A DNA stretch of 64,000 nt. Origin: Apteryx mantelli. Its lineage: Eukaryota > Chordata > Aves > Apterygiformes > Apterygidae. The stretch lies in assembly GCF_036417845.1 (NCBI RefSeq), contig NC_089991.1, forward strand, positions 10,855,001-10,919,000, given 5' to 3'. Below, piece after piece: positions 13,301-24,798 of this stretch. Under the pieces are notes generated by a model. It worked only from the letters and a program-made list of their open reading frames with translations. It did not search any database and was not told the origin of the DNA. The position numbers were made by a program, and so were the translations under genes. Numbering within the stretch: the stretch's first letter is position 1; every line of letters begins with the position of its first letter.

Positions 13301-16300
13301 AAAAGACTTGCATGAAGTGCTTGATAGTCTGTTTTGCTTGGTTGTGACAATGCTGTGGAGTGAAAAGTGGTCAGAGGTCTTTATGCTGCTGTTCATACTT
13401 TCCAGATGTGTGCAGAGGGTTCAGATCTGTCTTAAGAACTTTAATGATATGGGCTGGACAGTAAATTAAATAGGTTTTGTGCTTATCTGCAAGTATAATA
13501 AAGACAACATAGGGGAATAATGATGAAAAATAGCAATAGAATTTTTGACTTAGCTAAAAGTTCAAATTAAACTCTTGTACTGCTGAAAGCATGGAACCAA
13601 ATCATAAAATAATTGCTTATTCCTACTTGCAGCCCATCTCTAAAAGTTGAACAAAAAGCCAGGATCATGAGCAATGGGAAGTAGCAGCCCACCTGTGCTA
13701 GAAAAATGATAGTCTCTGAAGATACCCTCAGATCCCGCCTATCTTTTAAGATTAAAAGAAAAAATTATTGTAATAGTTTAAAGAGAGAGAAAATTGTTAG
13801 CCTTGACAGAGGTATAATGAGGTGAATATAGGCAAGCTATTTCCAAAGCTTCCAATGAAGTGTGGGTTACTGTTGGAAGGCCTGGTATGGTGAAGGGGGA
13901 AACACATCAAGTTATGGCTTCCATACACAGTAACAACCTCACTGAGAAGTTTTGGATTTCCATATATGTATCTGGGGGATGAAGATGACCAGTACTTTCT
14001 TTTAGCTTAGCTAAATAATTTGTTTACTAAATTCTTTTCCCTTTTAAAAGAAGCTTGGTAAATGTATCTTGATCTTATTTCAGTTAGATGTGAGCAGGTC
14101 CCTGCCAATCACAAGAGTGAGACTTTAGAAAGGCTTGTTAGATCAGCATTTGACTTGTACTCAACTGGTTGCATGGCCTCCAGTTCAGAGCTGCCGCATG
14201 TCCAGCTGGTTGGCTCGCTGCATGTGCGGTCACTTTGCATGCAAACATAAGCTATTTTGTAATCATCGGCACTGTCTGCTGAAAAACAGCATTCAGGCAG
14301 TTTCCCTTAAAATTGGATTTAACAGATTGCTGGGAAGCCACCTAAAGTCATCGGCTTCCTATTGGCCAAATGTTTTGGGAGCCTTCAGTGCTACCCAGAT
14401 AGGACAGTGCTGCAAAGGAATGCGTGTGTGTGTGGGGGGAAAGCTGGCTACCTTTTGTGAACTGAATTTGGGTAGTAGTGGTGTTGTGATTGGGAGTTCT
14501 CAGCAAGGATGTAGGATTACGTCTAGAACGAGAAGAGAACAGCAAAAAAATTTATCAGCAAAGCTACCTGCGAGCCAGCTTTTAGTCAGCATGTTTATAT
14601 CTCTCTCTCTTTTGCTGTGTTAGGAAAACTATATTGGGCACTTATTAGTTAATATACCTTTAATTTGCTTGGCAGGAAAAAACGGTTCTAATTTTTTTAC
14701 AGGCTTCCTTAGTCAAAACTAAGTTGCTTTGCAAACACAAAGCCGCCTACTATGCAAATAATTTGTGTGTTAATACAGCCTAAATTGATACAATCCTTTA
14801 TCTGCATTAACATGATTAATCTATTCCAATCGCCATTATGCAAGGGACAAGGAGTGCTGTGAAATGATTAATCATTCTTGAACAGCGTAAGCCCCTCTAG
14901 AAATCTTTTCGTTCTTGATTAATCATCTTTGAAGTTCTACTAAAGGGGCAAAACCTTATTCCTTTTACCCCTGCTTCCATTATTGTGTGCTCAGTGCACA
15001 GGTCTGAATGTAGAAGAAGCACACTCAGCATTTACTTATCTATCAGGAATATTTAAAGTAGATTTTAATTTTTAATATGTAATACTAATTGAAATACTCT
15101 AGTATAGCCCTTCTTTGTGAGGGAGATCAAAGCAAATATTCTAGTAAAGCCCAAAGCTAATGAATATTAGTCCACTTCATGCATTGAAATTGTTGGCAAT
15201 ACTTGGATTTTGTGAACAGATTTACTCTCTTGCTTCTCTTTATCAATACATTAGAATTTAAAGATGATTAAAGTTGGACTAGGCAGGTGTATGTTGGTAA
15301 GTTTATAAATAGAATATAAAAGACTACTGCAGCTACCTTTTGAGCAGATAGAATACAGTAGAAAATTGCCATGGATGACCATTATAGAACTAGTCAATGT
15401 ATAGGTTAGGACATGAAAACTGGCATTGGACTCATCTATCCCAGCTTTACATGCTTGAAACTTCCTTTGCTCATCTAAAGAAATTCAAGGGATGATTTAA
15501 CTGTTCATTAGAACTCAGAGTTCACATCACCGCAGCAATGACATTACTTCCGACTTAGACATTTGAAGTACCACAAAGTATATCAATGACATAATCAAAA
15601 AGCTGACCTGTGCAGTGGCCCAAACTTGGAATAAGATTCATAATCTAGGAATGACAGCTCTTTAACTGCATTGCTTTATTTTTAGCATCCCCTGTAGATG
15701 CGTTTTTGTGGGGGGGGGGGTTTCCTCCCTATCACTGTCGTGAATAACACATTTTAATAGAAAAACAAGTGTTTTAAAGGAGATAACCTTTGAGTCAAAT
15801 GAGAGTAGGTGTTATGACACATTGTTAGTTCATTGTTTTGTGTCTATGGACATCTGTCATTCTCAAGTAGGTAGTGTTGCAGTTGTATATACGCAGCTTA
15901 TACTGTTAGGCACTTCACAATATGATATAGATAAAGCTGTAAATTGTGTTTTGATTTAAGTACTTGTCTACAGAAACCTTGGTATATTGAAATGAAGCAA
16001 AGTTTTAGTGATGACCTAAGAGTACAACAAAGCTTCTACTGACAGATTTCTTATATCCAAGATTGAATTTTTACTTCAAACCAAGAGATTTAGTTTAGGA
16101 ATCCAATTTGGAAAACTTATGTTTTACATTAACACTTAACAGGATGGAAAGAAATTATTCCTTATCACCTCAGATAAGAATTCCCTGGTAGCTTGCTTTT
16201 GAAGTTCTGTCTTTATTCTTCTCAGTATTGTTGTTTTGTACAAAGAGCTACTGTTTATCTATAACCAAATTTATTTTGAACTAGTATGTTTTATGATGGA

Positions 16301-18864
16301 ATTTGCTTTCTTGACAACTGTTCTCTGAAAATACCAGAGCTCTGAATGAAAAAAATTGGTAAATTTGGTCAGTTCTAACTGTGGTTTTTTTTGACTAGAG
16401 CCTCCAATCTACCCCTAAGTAATCTTTCAATCATATTTTGACTAAATAAAACCTGTCCCTACTTGTCTTACATCTACAGGTGACATGTTATCAACATCCT
16501 TTTTCTGTCTGTGCGTGGGTGTTGCATGTTTCCTTTGCTACCTTGTTAAAATTGTTGGAATATTCATGAGAGGGAATGATGTCCAGATGGAGGTTCTACC
16601 TGCAGATGTTAATCTGGACGGACACAGATCAGCTCTCATTTGTTTCAGTTCATAGAATATGGCATTTGTTCTGTTCTTTTCTGTCTTCTACCTTTCTTTG
16701 TTATTGTCTTTCCTCTCACACTGTATCCTTCCCTTCAGGTACAGCAACAAGTGGAAATGGAGACTTTGGTGACTGGAGTGCCTTCAACCAAGCTTCTCCT
16801 TGTCCCAGTGCTTCATCTGGAGAGCTCTTCAGCAGCACTGCACAGCAGCCAGCTATAGAGCTCTTCAGTAGCTCACAGCCAGCTTCTGCCCAGCCTCCAA
16901 CTGCTTCAAATTCTGCTGATCTCTTTGACTTGATGGGCCCCTCCCAGGCAACCATGACCTCTTCACAAAGTATGAATTTCTCTATGATGAGCTCCAGTGC
17001 TGTGGGCATCAGTTTACCCATGTCAAGGTCACAGGTATGCTGCTGCTGTTGTACAATTTGCTAATGACTTTCCTGATTAATCTCTTGCATTCTCCCTAAT
17101 CACAACATTGAAATTGGATCCATCCCACTCTTTCTGGAGTCCACATCAGATGTTCTGATCAGTTTTCATAAGAATGTTTTGTCCAAAAATGGTTTAGTAA
17201 CCACCTAAAAAGAAAAGGTGCTGGATGTTCTTGGAAAACCTTCTTTTATTAGCTAGTCTTCTCTGAGATGGTCTTCACTGCTGTCTGAAGTGTTGCTGTT
17301 TTGTTGGGGAAAGAAGTGGTTGATGAAATTTTAAACCTTAAAGCCATTAGCCGCAGAATGTTATAGGTTTCTAACTTTGGGCAGCTTAGCAGGCAGGTGG
17401 AGATGAGGACTGGCCTGTTGTCCAAAACCCAGGGGAGCCTGCTTCAATGGAGAGTAACTGCTGTGGAAGCCAAAACACATCAGCTTGGTGTTAGAAGGAG
17501 AAGAGATAAAAAAAAAAACAAAAACCAGTTTCTGAAGTTCAGAACTTGACTGCAGGTGATCCCTGTCAGCCTACATCCTGATGCAGGAGCTTGGTGCTAG
17601 CTTAAGAAATGCTGTTCTAACCCATTCTAATGGCATATCAGGTGATGGCAACACTGCTTTGAAAGAGCTGAAGTTCCTGGCTAAAGATCATCTTATTGGC
17701 TTTTTATTGGCTTCTATGAAAAGATAAATACTTGTTGTTTTAATCCTGAAGCCTATTGGTAAAATGTTTGAGCATGTGGTATCCCAGCAAACTTTCCTTT
17801 TCTTTTCTAGCCTCTGCAAAGTGTGAACACTATGATGCCGAAGCCTAACCCTCTTTATAACCCAAGCACAGAGATGGTCCAGAAAAATGCAAGCAAAACT
17901 CTACCCTCAACTTGGTCAGATCCCAGTGTAAATATCAGTTTGGACAATTTAGTACCTGGGATGCAGCCTTCCAAACCTCAGCAGCCATCACTTAATACTA
18001 TGATGCAGCAACAAAGTAAGTGATCGTTGATATGCTCTTTTGCTTGCACACGGAGCGCTCTAGGGGTTTAGTAGGTTATGCTAAAGATGGAATGTTTTGC
18101 TAATTACTGTTTTCCCACATTTAGTTATTCTGTTTCTTAAACTACTGTGGTGCTTCTGTCAAAAGTGGTCCTTTGTAAACAGAGACTGACAACCTAGGAA
18201 GCTGTGTAACTCTACAGGGCTTCACTGTAGAACTTGCAGCACTCCCATGTCTTGATTTCAGGTTTCCTAATCTCTAGAACTCTTAATATGCATAGTAGCA
18301 CATATTGCTATAAAATGTTTAAAGCTTTTTATAATGGTTTTCCGAGTCTTAACATAGAAAAAGTGGAAATGAGCAAAATAGCCACATCTTTGGCCTGCAC
18401 ATCTTTGTTCACAGCGACTATCACATAAATTACTTAAAATACTTAAGCATCTTTCAGTCAGAATCTGATTAAAGTTTTTACATCCTTTTGTTTTTGTAGA
18501 TATGCAACAACCTATGAATGTCATGACTCAAAACTTTGCAGCCGTGAACCTCAATCCTCAACCTAACATGATGCCTGTTCGACCCCAGACAAGTCCATTG
18601 ATGGGAGGGCCCATTCCTGTGGGGATGGGAATGCCCAGTGTGATGACAGGTACGATGGGGATGACCTCCATGGGACCTACGCCTATGATGAACCAGGGAA
18701 TGATGGGAATAAATGTGAACATGGGAGTGCCAGCTACAGGAATGGGTTTAACGGGCACGATAGGAATGGGGGTACCCAATATCGCTATGACCTCTGCTAT
18801 GACTCCTGGGACTGTACAACCCAAGCAAGATGCCTTTGCAAATTTTGCCAATTTTAGCAAATAA
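1219..18864 (+). CDS. CLINT1: CLINT1 (epsinR/enthoprotin), 3' part of gene, seven coding exons
   Basis: Clathrin interactor 1 is a monomeric adaptor that links PI4P/SNARE-bearing trans-Golgi and endosomal membranes to clathrin and AP-1. Seven exons join in phase (1219-1393, 6534-6774, 7953-8034, 12476-12553, 16739-17034, 17811-18015, 18500-18864), each bounded by AG and GT. They give 479 residues plus a split first codon. The human protein is about 625 residues, so the ENTH lipid-binding domain (first ~146 residues) lies upstream of this window. Visible in order: the ERYDPEPKSKWDEEW linker, an acidic KHIHITQATETTTTRHKR block, a clathrin-box-like LVDLLFDG, gamma-ear-type motifs FADF and DFGDW, a second clathrin-type motif DLFDLMG, and a long Met/Gly/Pro-rich tail ending FANFANFSK. 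Conservation with the remembered human sequence is high throughout. One extra Leu sits in the first clathrin box. The gene identity is secure. Confidence 0.96.
1394..6533 (+). other. CLINT1: CLINT1 intron
   Basis: 5.1-kb intron. It holds a T24 homopolymer (2746-2769), a short GT run leading into a G15 run (about 6177-6201), and otherwise unremarkable AT-rich sequence. No coding exon or RNA gene was recognised. Confidence 0.75.
6534..6774 (+). CDS. CLINT1: CLINT1 exon: acidic/Thr-rich linker
   Basis: The acceptor follows a T-rich tract ending in ctag and the donor is gtaagg. It encodes DSDEEKSRRGKSPKAEF, then EEETVTTKHIHITQATETT, then HKRTANPSKTIDLGAAAHY, and ends in phase 0 after TGK. This is one of the most conserved stretches of the epsinR linker. 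Confidence 0.94.
6775..7952 (+). other. CLINT1: CLINT1 intron
   Basis: 1.2-kb intron with T-rich runs around 6980-7010. Nothing else was recognised. Confidence 0.75.
7953..8034 (+). CDS. CLINT1: CLINT1 exon: first clathrin-box region
   Basis: The acceptor is ttcttcag and the donor is gtaagc. It encodes ASVPSGSKSSNDLVDLL, FDGASQPVST and the first base of a Gly codon. It contains the LVDLL(F)D clathrin-box-like motif. The reading frame is phase 0 at the start and phase 1 at the end, and joins the flanking exons without a stop. Confidence 0.92.
8035..12475 (+). other. CLINT1: CLINT1 intron
   Basis: 4.4-kb intron, mostly AT-rich. A moderately GC-richer patch lies at about 10,010-10,330 with no recognisable gene content. 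A G-run is at about 12,239-12,247. Confidence 0.72.
12476..12553 (+). CDS. CLINT1: CLINT1 exon: gamma-ear binding motif
   Basis: A 78-bp exon with acceptor ttctgtttctag and donor gtagga. It encodes GSTDPFGGFADFSSAAASA, then SFPSSQ, and one base of a Gly codon. The FGGFADF segment matches the AP-1 gamma-ear/GGA-binding type of motif known in this protein. Confidence 0.92.
12554..16738 (+). other. CLINT1: CLINT1 intron with enhancer-like block
   Basis: 4.2-kb intron. A T/G-rich low-complexity stretch lies near 12,655-12,700 and a G11 run at 15,710-15,720. The block 14,650-14,940 looks like a regulatory element and is listed separately. No extra exon was recognised. Confidence 0.72.
14650..14940. 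promoter_or_regulatory. candidate intronic enhancer with three TGATTAAT sites and a POU octamer
   Basis: This block contains a perfect octamer ATGCAAAT (14752-14759), TGATTAAT (14813-14820) and two perfect 10-bp palindromes TGATTAATCA (14865-14874 and 14916-14925). The start-to-start spacings are 52 and 51 bp, close to five helical turns. TGATTAAT matches the PBX-HOX composite type of site and contains TAAT homeodomain cores. The sequence has the TAAT-rich texture typical of vertebrate conserved noncoding elements. Its function and target are not shown. Neighbouring developmental genes outside the window (EBF1 in the human order) are possible targets by inference. Confidence 0.4.
16739..17034 (+). 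CDS. CLINT1: CLINT1 exon: DFGDW and DLFDLM motifs
   Basis: The acceptor is cccttcag and the donor is gtatgc. It encodes GTATSGNGDFGDWSAFNQ, a Ser/Ala-rich spacer, SADLFDLMGPSQATM, and ends SLPMSRSQ in phase 0. DFGDW is a second ear-binding type motif, and DLFDLM is the second clathrin-binding type motif. Confidence 0.94.
17035..17810 (+). other. CLINT1: CLINT1 intron
   Basis: 776-bp intron between the phase-0 exons; nothing notable inside apart from an A-rich run near 17,509-17,524. Confidence 0.75.
17811..18015 (+). CDS. CLINT1: CLINT1 exon: SDPSVNISLDNL region
   Basis: The acceptor follows a T/C-rich tract (tcttttctag) and the donor is gtaagt. It encodes PLQSVNTMMPKPNPLYN through TLPSTWSDPSVNISLDNL to NTMMQQQ and one base of an Asn codon. 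The first 20 or so codons may be skipped through an internal acceptor in some vertebrate isoforms; nothing here decides that. Confidence 0.93.
18016..18499 (+). other. CLINT1: CLINT1 last intron
   Basis: 484-bp intron with a gtaagt donor and a T-rich acceptor. No other feature was seen. Confidence 0.78.
18500..18864 (+). CDS. CLINT1: CLINT1 terminal coding exon
   Basis: The acceptor is tttttgtag. It starts with the last two bases of Asn and reads MQQPMNVMTQNFAAVNL, then a Met/Gly/Pro-rich low-complexity tail, then QPKQDAFANFANFSK and TAA at 18862-18864. The Met-rich tail and the FANF ending match the vertebrate protein. Confidence 0.95.
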
Positions 18865-20260
18865 AGATTGTAAAATAAATAAATCAATAATGGGCAGACT
18901 GAATGAAGGATTTTTAGCTGCACAAGTATAGCTGGGAAGGGACGGAAAAAACACTGATCAATACTTTTTTTTTTTCTTTATCGGTTACTTAAAAAGTATC
19001 TACATAAAGAACCAAAAGCTATTTTCTAAATGTTGAAATAACTAGTATTCAAATTCTGGAGAGATGAAAGGTTCTTCTGAGGAATGTGTTAGATGATTTT
19101 GCAAAATAATTTGTATTGAGACCATCAAAAGCCTTTCCTAGTTAGAAGAACCAATTTTAATGTTGAAACTTGATGGAAGACTGGAATGGGGGTTGGGTAA
19201 AAATGTTTGAATCTAATTTTATACTTTTCTTTTTTCTTGAGGAGCTTGACTTTCTTTCCCCCCCCCCCCCGATCGCTTTGTCATAATTGGATCATTCCTT
19301 TTACTACCACTCTGAATCCACAATTGAAGTCACTCAAATACTATGATCAGTTTTTTATAAGAATATATATTTTTGTCCAAAAATGGCTTACATATGTGAT
19401 TATGGCTAATTCAAAGGGACCTGGAATGTATATATACTTTTGCTAATGTTCCAGCCACACTGCTATGATAACCAAATTTTTATTGTAAAAATCCTCTTTC
19501 AGCAATTTGGTGATCAACACGTTTCTGGGGCTCTACATGCCTCTGTTATAACTGATATCCAGTGCAGGTCTGGGAGAAGCTTTATCCGAGGCTGCTGTAA
19601 GGTTTCCTTTCAGAAAACTCCCGAAAATGCATTTTTTTTCATTTCTTTTACAGTGGCACTTAGCATCCTTTGTAACACCAATATCCCTATGGAGTCACTG
19701 GTTTACAGTGTCAGCAGCAGTCAAAAGGCAAAAATATTTATTTTTTGCGTCATTACAAAAAATAAGGTGAATTACATTGTATTAAGTTATATAAATCTAT
19801 AACCCTACTTAATCCAACAGCATTGGATCTTAGCTTTTATACAACATTTGGTGATCCTTTTGTGTAAATATGGCATTAGCAGCTGTGGAATCCAATAGAG
19901 GAGTAAAATATATATATTATTAAAGGAAACCTGTAGCAGTCACAGATTTTACTGATTTAATGAAAACAAAAGAATGAATTAAGGTTTTGGGGGTTTTTGT
20001 TTTTCCTTCTGTAATTCTGTGTTTAAGTTCACATGAATCATGATTCTAGAATCTGGAATACAAAGACATTGTTCTGTTCACAAGCTGGGAATATTACTAA
20101 GAATAAGCACTATACTATAGGTATGAAATTTATTGCCTCCCTTTTCTTATGTTGGATTTCTTTTTTATTATTAAATTGATAAAAACTTTGTTTCCATTGT
20201 ATTCATAATGTTCTGTTATACATAACATTAAAATGTTCATTAAAATCAATGTTGGGCTGC
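18865..20260 (+). other. CLINT1: CLINT1 3'UTR with candidate poly(A) signals
   Basis: AT-rich untranslated sequence follows the stop. Two ATTAAA hexamers (20227-20232 and 20239-20244) sit about 15-30 bp before a GTTGGGCTGCC-type GT/T-rich stretch, so cleavage near 20,255-20,265 is the best guess. This gives a 3'UTR of about 1.4 kb. Earlier AATAAA hexamers right after the stop (18859-18890) could give a very short form. A C13 homopolymer lies at 19258-19270. The end point is inferred, not seen. Confidence 0.6.
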
Positions 20261-20279
20261 CTTTCCTTTCATTCCATTT

Positions 20280-20690
20280 GACGTTTATGAGAGCATTTGG
20301 GAAAAAAAATAATTATAATTTGGGCAAAGTAATTTTTATAAATAATTTAAAATTGTTTAATGACTTCTTATCTGAAGCCTTTCCTATCTGGCTCTACTGT
20401 TAGGAATTAAAAATGAAGCAGGCAAGATATCCTGACCCGCTCCAGCCTTGCTAATGCTCCATCTACAACATTTCTAATTAGGCAGAAATTCATGTACTTC
20501 AGCTAAGTGGTAATGAAAAGTGATTCATTTGCTGAATAAGAGATGAGAGTGAGTGTAATTAGCTGACTGCGGTTTTTAATCTTTCAACAATTCAATGTGT
20601 TTAAATTAGTTTCAAAGAATAGGAGCTTTCAAGTGTTGTTACATCAAAGTAATCAAGGCAGGCTTTAACGGCTGAGTATGAGAGATCGCT
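20280..20690. promoter_or_regulatory. candidate conserved noncoding element just past CLINT1
   Basis: The block is TAAT/ATTA-rich, e.g. TTTCTAATTAGG near 20,472 and GTAATTAGCTGA near 20,557, within otherwise non-repetitive, non-coding sequence. It resembles homeodomain-rich conserved elements. There is no sequence alignment behind this, only texture and motif density. Confidence 0.27.
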
Positions 20691-23600
20691 CTGGTTCCCA
20701 TTCTGAAACCTTTAAACTTTGGAATAATCATCTACAAAATCTCTAGTTCTAAAGATGGGGAGACTCAACCTGATTCAAAATGTGCAAAATTGTTAGAAGA
20801 GAGGGAGAAGGCTAGTTCTGGAGGGCAGGTGGGTGGCAAGGAAAACTAAACTATTAGAGCAAACCTATAGTCTGTCACAAGCTTAGTGGTGCTAAAGGGG
20901 CACAGTGCTTCTAAGCAGGGTGTGCCTGTTCATAATGGTGTCCTTTTAAGCTAAGTTTAGCTAGCTAAATAGTTGGCTTTCAGTTTAAAGATAACTTTGT
21001 TTAGGTTGCTCAGATCTCTTCAGAGGAACTTCCATGACTTAGCCTCCAACCAAGAGACTAATTACAATGAAATATATTTGTCTGGGTTTAGAGTAGCTCC
21101 AGTAGAAAACATGTGGTCATTTCTCTGTGGTTGTTGACTAAGATGCAGTGGACGTAGTGCCTATGCTTATGGACCAGTTGTTGTAGTACTGAACTGACTC
21201 ACTGCCTTTATCATACATTGTTCTCATGGACCAGTATCTTAATTATGAAAAAGGTTGTATGGCTCCTTAGACCTTGGAGAGAAGTTTCTTATCCAACAAG
21301 TCTGTCTGCAGGTGGAAGAGAAGGATGTCCTTTAAACCAAAATAAACATCAAAAAAGAAAACCTGGAAAGATCCCTTTGGAACATAGGCCAGGTGCATCC
21401 CCACTAAACTATAGCCTGCAATGATGGCATCCAGTTGCATGAAGGTTTGATTTTGCATGTTAGAGGAAGAGAATGTGATAATTAGTGTAGAAGGCATAGA
21501 TCATAGGCAAAGGTGGTGCTTAGCTGTACTATCTTTAGGATAAAAAGCCTGAATATAAAACGGATTGCAAGTGTTTACTTAAAACAATACTGAACACATT
21601 TAAGGTGGGCATCATAAAATGTGTCCATCAGTAATCTTTCAGGTATGAGCAAAACAATAAATACTAACAGTAGAAAAGAAATGACTTTTCAGGGTGAAAA
21701 TGAAAACAGGCTACAATGCAAACAGTGGCAAATCTACCCATTCATTGACTGCTGCCTAATATAAATTGAATCTACAACCTAAATCATGCTACTACATTAG
21801 TTAGTACAGTTAGTCTTTCCTGTTCACAAGTTGTATTCTGCATGTCTTAAAAATACCTGTGTGCTCATATTATCATGATAGTGTCCAAAGTGCTCAAGGT
21901 TTAAAAATGCAGGCCTTAAGTGCATTCCTGAAAGTTTTGTGGCTAGTGCCAGCGTAGCTGCATGGTCTTTTCACGTGAAGCTGGAAAGCAGCAACTGTCA
22001 TGGGAGTTCTGGGTTTACAGGGAGTTATTTATCAGATGCAATTAACTCTACTTGTTGTCTGATTGTAAGAGGCAAACTTTGCCACCTTTGCATTCAGGAG
22101 CTTTTAAACTTATTTGGAGTTCAGATAAAATTACTGAAATGCTTTGTAAAGGATGTCTGTACTTAGGAAGAAGAGGAGAAAGAGGCTCAGAATCTATCCT
22201 TGCATGTTTATGGAATCTTTTTTAAAAAATGATTCTTGATGCTGTATAATAGAGTAATAAATTCCCGCGCAGGTGCAGGTTCAGTGATAACTTGAGCATC
22301 CACTATGTTCTACAAAAGAAATTATATTCAAAAGAGCTAAACAAGGGTATTTATAGCAGCATCTGTTTCAGCTCTCTCTGTCAGCTAAGAACAGTCTGAC
22401 ACAGCTTAAGGAAGGTGGGGGAGGGATTTATCAATGAAGTGTTTACATAATGCAGGCAGGCATCGTATACTCAAGGTGCTATCAACTATAACAGGATAAC
22501 AAATATCTAAAGACACTTTATTCTCTGAGGCCTTTGCTCCAGGAGTCATTCTACAAAATTGCCTCCACATTCATCTCTGCATGACTGTAAATACTTTTAT
22601 AGCATATGACACTGTATAGTACCTTCACTTGGTTCTGATTAAAGGTTCTAATGGAAATGTGACTCTCTTTTCCAGTTTTCTTCAAAGCAATCACTGAATT
22701 ACAATTCAGAATTGTTTTAGGCAAACCCATAGGGTCTTAGTGCATGTTGAAACACTTTGGTTTAAGCAAAATATTTAATTTGATGGCAAAGAAAACAGTT
22801 AATGCTCAGAACTCCAGCACACTGAAAAATTGCTTATTGTACAGTTCCAGGTACTTGCTGACAGATCTGACTGGCAAAAAGAAAAAATAGGAATGAGAGA
22901 ATTGGAAACTAAATACTGTGAATCTGTGTGCTTCCAATTATTCCACCCAGGAGCTCTTACTGCTGCATGAGGACAGCAGTTGCCCTCTTCTTCCTCTATT
23001 AATAATTGGAGGGCAGCTCTATCTCTGGGAGAAAGCAGCACCATATTGACTCCTCCTTGGAGGCTGTAGCTGCAGGATGAGATGGAGCTTGAATCGCCAG
23101 AAATGCAGAATCACCATGAATGCTTTTCCTCATAACACATGGATTTGGAGCTGACCTAAAGTTTTGAACAAACATTTCAGGGGGAGACTGGCTTCCTGGG
23201 GGTAGTGGGGGGAGATGGTCATTGTTCTAGCAGCACTCCTAAGACCTGCTTCTTAGAGCTTTAAGGGAAGAAAAATAAGAGGAAAAAATAATGAGTTGCA
23301 AGGGCAACTAGATGAGCCCAGGTAATGCTGTGAGACTGAAAAGAATGGCCTGGACAGCTTGTTGGGTGATCAGGTTATAATTTTATCTAGCTGGGATGCT
23401 GTGGAAATTTTCTTCTCTTGAGATACAGCAGCCTTTAAAAGCAGAAACATCGTTTGTTTTCTTTTTTGATGTGCTTCTGTGGCTGCTGTTCAGATAAAGG
23501 AGGAAAAGAGGTAAGACAGCATTCTGCAGTAGGTAGAAAATGAAGAAAGGTGCCTTTAGCAAAACTTTGGTGTAGCTGAGGGTTCTTTACGCCCCCAGGA

Positions 23601-23870
23601 GTAATCTAAGTTTCTGCATGTATGTAAGTTCTGCACATGTACAGCACAGAGAAGTGTCAGCTCATCTCTGATTTAAAAAAAAAAAAAACACAGTCCTTAC
23701 TCCTCACAAATTTGCAGGTTTTTTTTTTTAATCATGTGCCATAAGGTACTGGTTCAGTAATTAACTGGCTCTTTCATAGAGCTACAATTACTTTGTTTCA
23801 TGATAAGGAAAAAAAGAAAGCATTCCAAGACGGTGCTACTTTTGACATCTGGGAACCTCCTAACAGCTGG
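20691..23870. other. intergenic sequence, nothing recognised
   Basis: Downstream of CLINT1. Only short open frames with no recognisable protein similarity were seen, and no RNA gene or clear repeat. Confidence 0.6.
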
Positions 23871-24480
23871 CTATCTAATGAATATGCATCTGCTTAAGAG
23901 GCTGTAGGCCATTAATAAACCAATAGATATAAAACAGAAACAATCTTTGTCAGCTTCAAATGAGATTGGATGCAATGTGCTGTGAAGTGTCACTGTCACA
24001 TTGAATCGAGTTGGGGAGGTTAACGGTGGACGCTTTGGTACCAGTGTCTTTGTGGCTGAGACAAGGTCTGCGGCTTTACAGGAAGGGGGATGGGGGAGAG
24101 GGCTGAAATCACAAAGCTTTGCAGGTGGTTTCTGCTGCATTTTGCTTCCCTATTTCTCCTGGTACCAGTTGTATTTGAGGCACTGGTGACCTTTTATTTG
24201 CAAATCCAACTAGTCTGTCTTGTTCAGTTTGACAAAGGAGGGTGTGTTTTTTTTCTACAGAAATGATTTGAGACACGTGATTTTATCACATGAATAAATG
24301 ACTGGGGAGACAGTTACAGGAATGTGATAAAAATGCACCTATTTGACTGAGAACTGGGGCTTTCTAAGGGGATTAAGAACACTGTGAGCCGTGTTGTACA
24401 ACAGGAGTGTTGTAGGGTGAAATAAACACTCTGAAAAATCATGACGTTGACCCCATTTGGCTATATAAATATCCCTGACC
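23871..24480. promoter_or_regulatory. candidate noncoding regulatory block
   Basis: Non-repetitive sequence with an E-box CACGTG (24274-24279), CATTAATAAACCAATAGAT near 23,910 and a TATAAATA near 24,465. Its motif-dense, moderately AT-rich texture suggests constraint, but no alignment was possible. Confidence 0.2.
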
Positions 24481-24798
24481 TCTTAAGATTTGTATCCACT
24501 CTTGTTCTAAGGTATGTAGCATCATGTGTTGTCCCAACCCGTAGCAATGTTTGGTATCTTATTATGTTATTCTGCACCTTTATGTCCGGTGATGGCTCCT
24601 ATAGAATGTGAAGTGGATTTAGCATTACTTTAAGCATCCATATCCCCTTTACACAGCTGTCTAATCCAGTAGGAGTTAGTCTAGTACATTCTTCTTTGCA
24701 ATGGTAATCACACTACATATTAGCCTCTTGAAGCAGTGATAATTATTTCTGATGCAAAGTGCTAACTAGTTGGAATTCTCTTTAGAGAAAAGTTAGAA

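Noticed and set aside
14135-14623. Plus-strand 162-codon open frame in a CLINT1 intron
   Set aside because: No similarity to any family I know, and it does not fit the CLINT1 exon phases.
18558-18923. Minus-strand 121-codon frame antisense to the last CLINT1 exon
   Set aside because: A mirror of the Met/Gly/Pro-rich CLINT1 tail.
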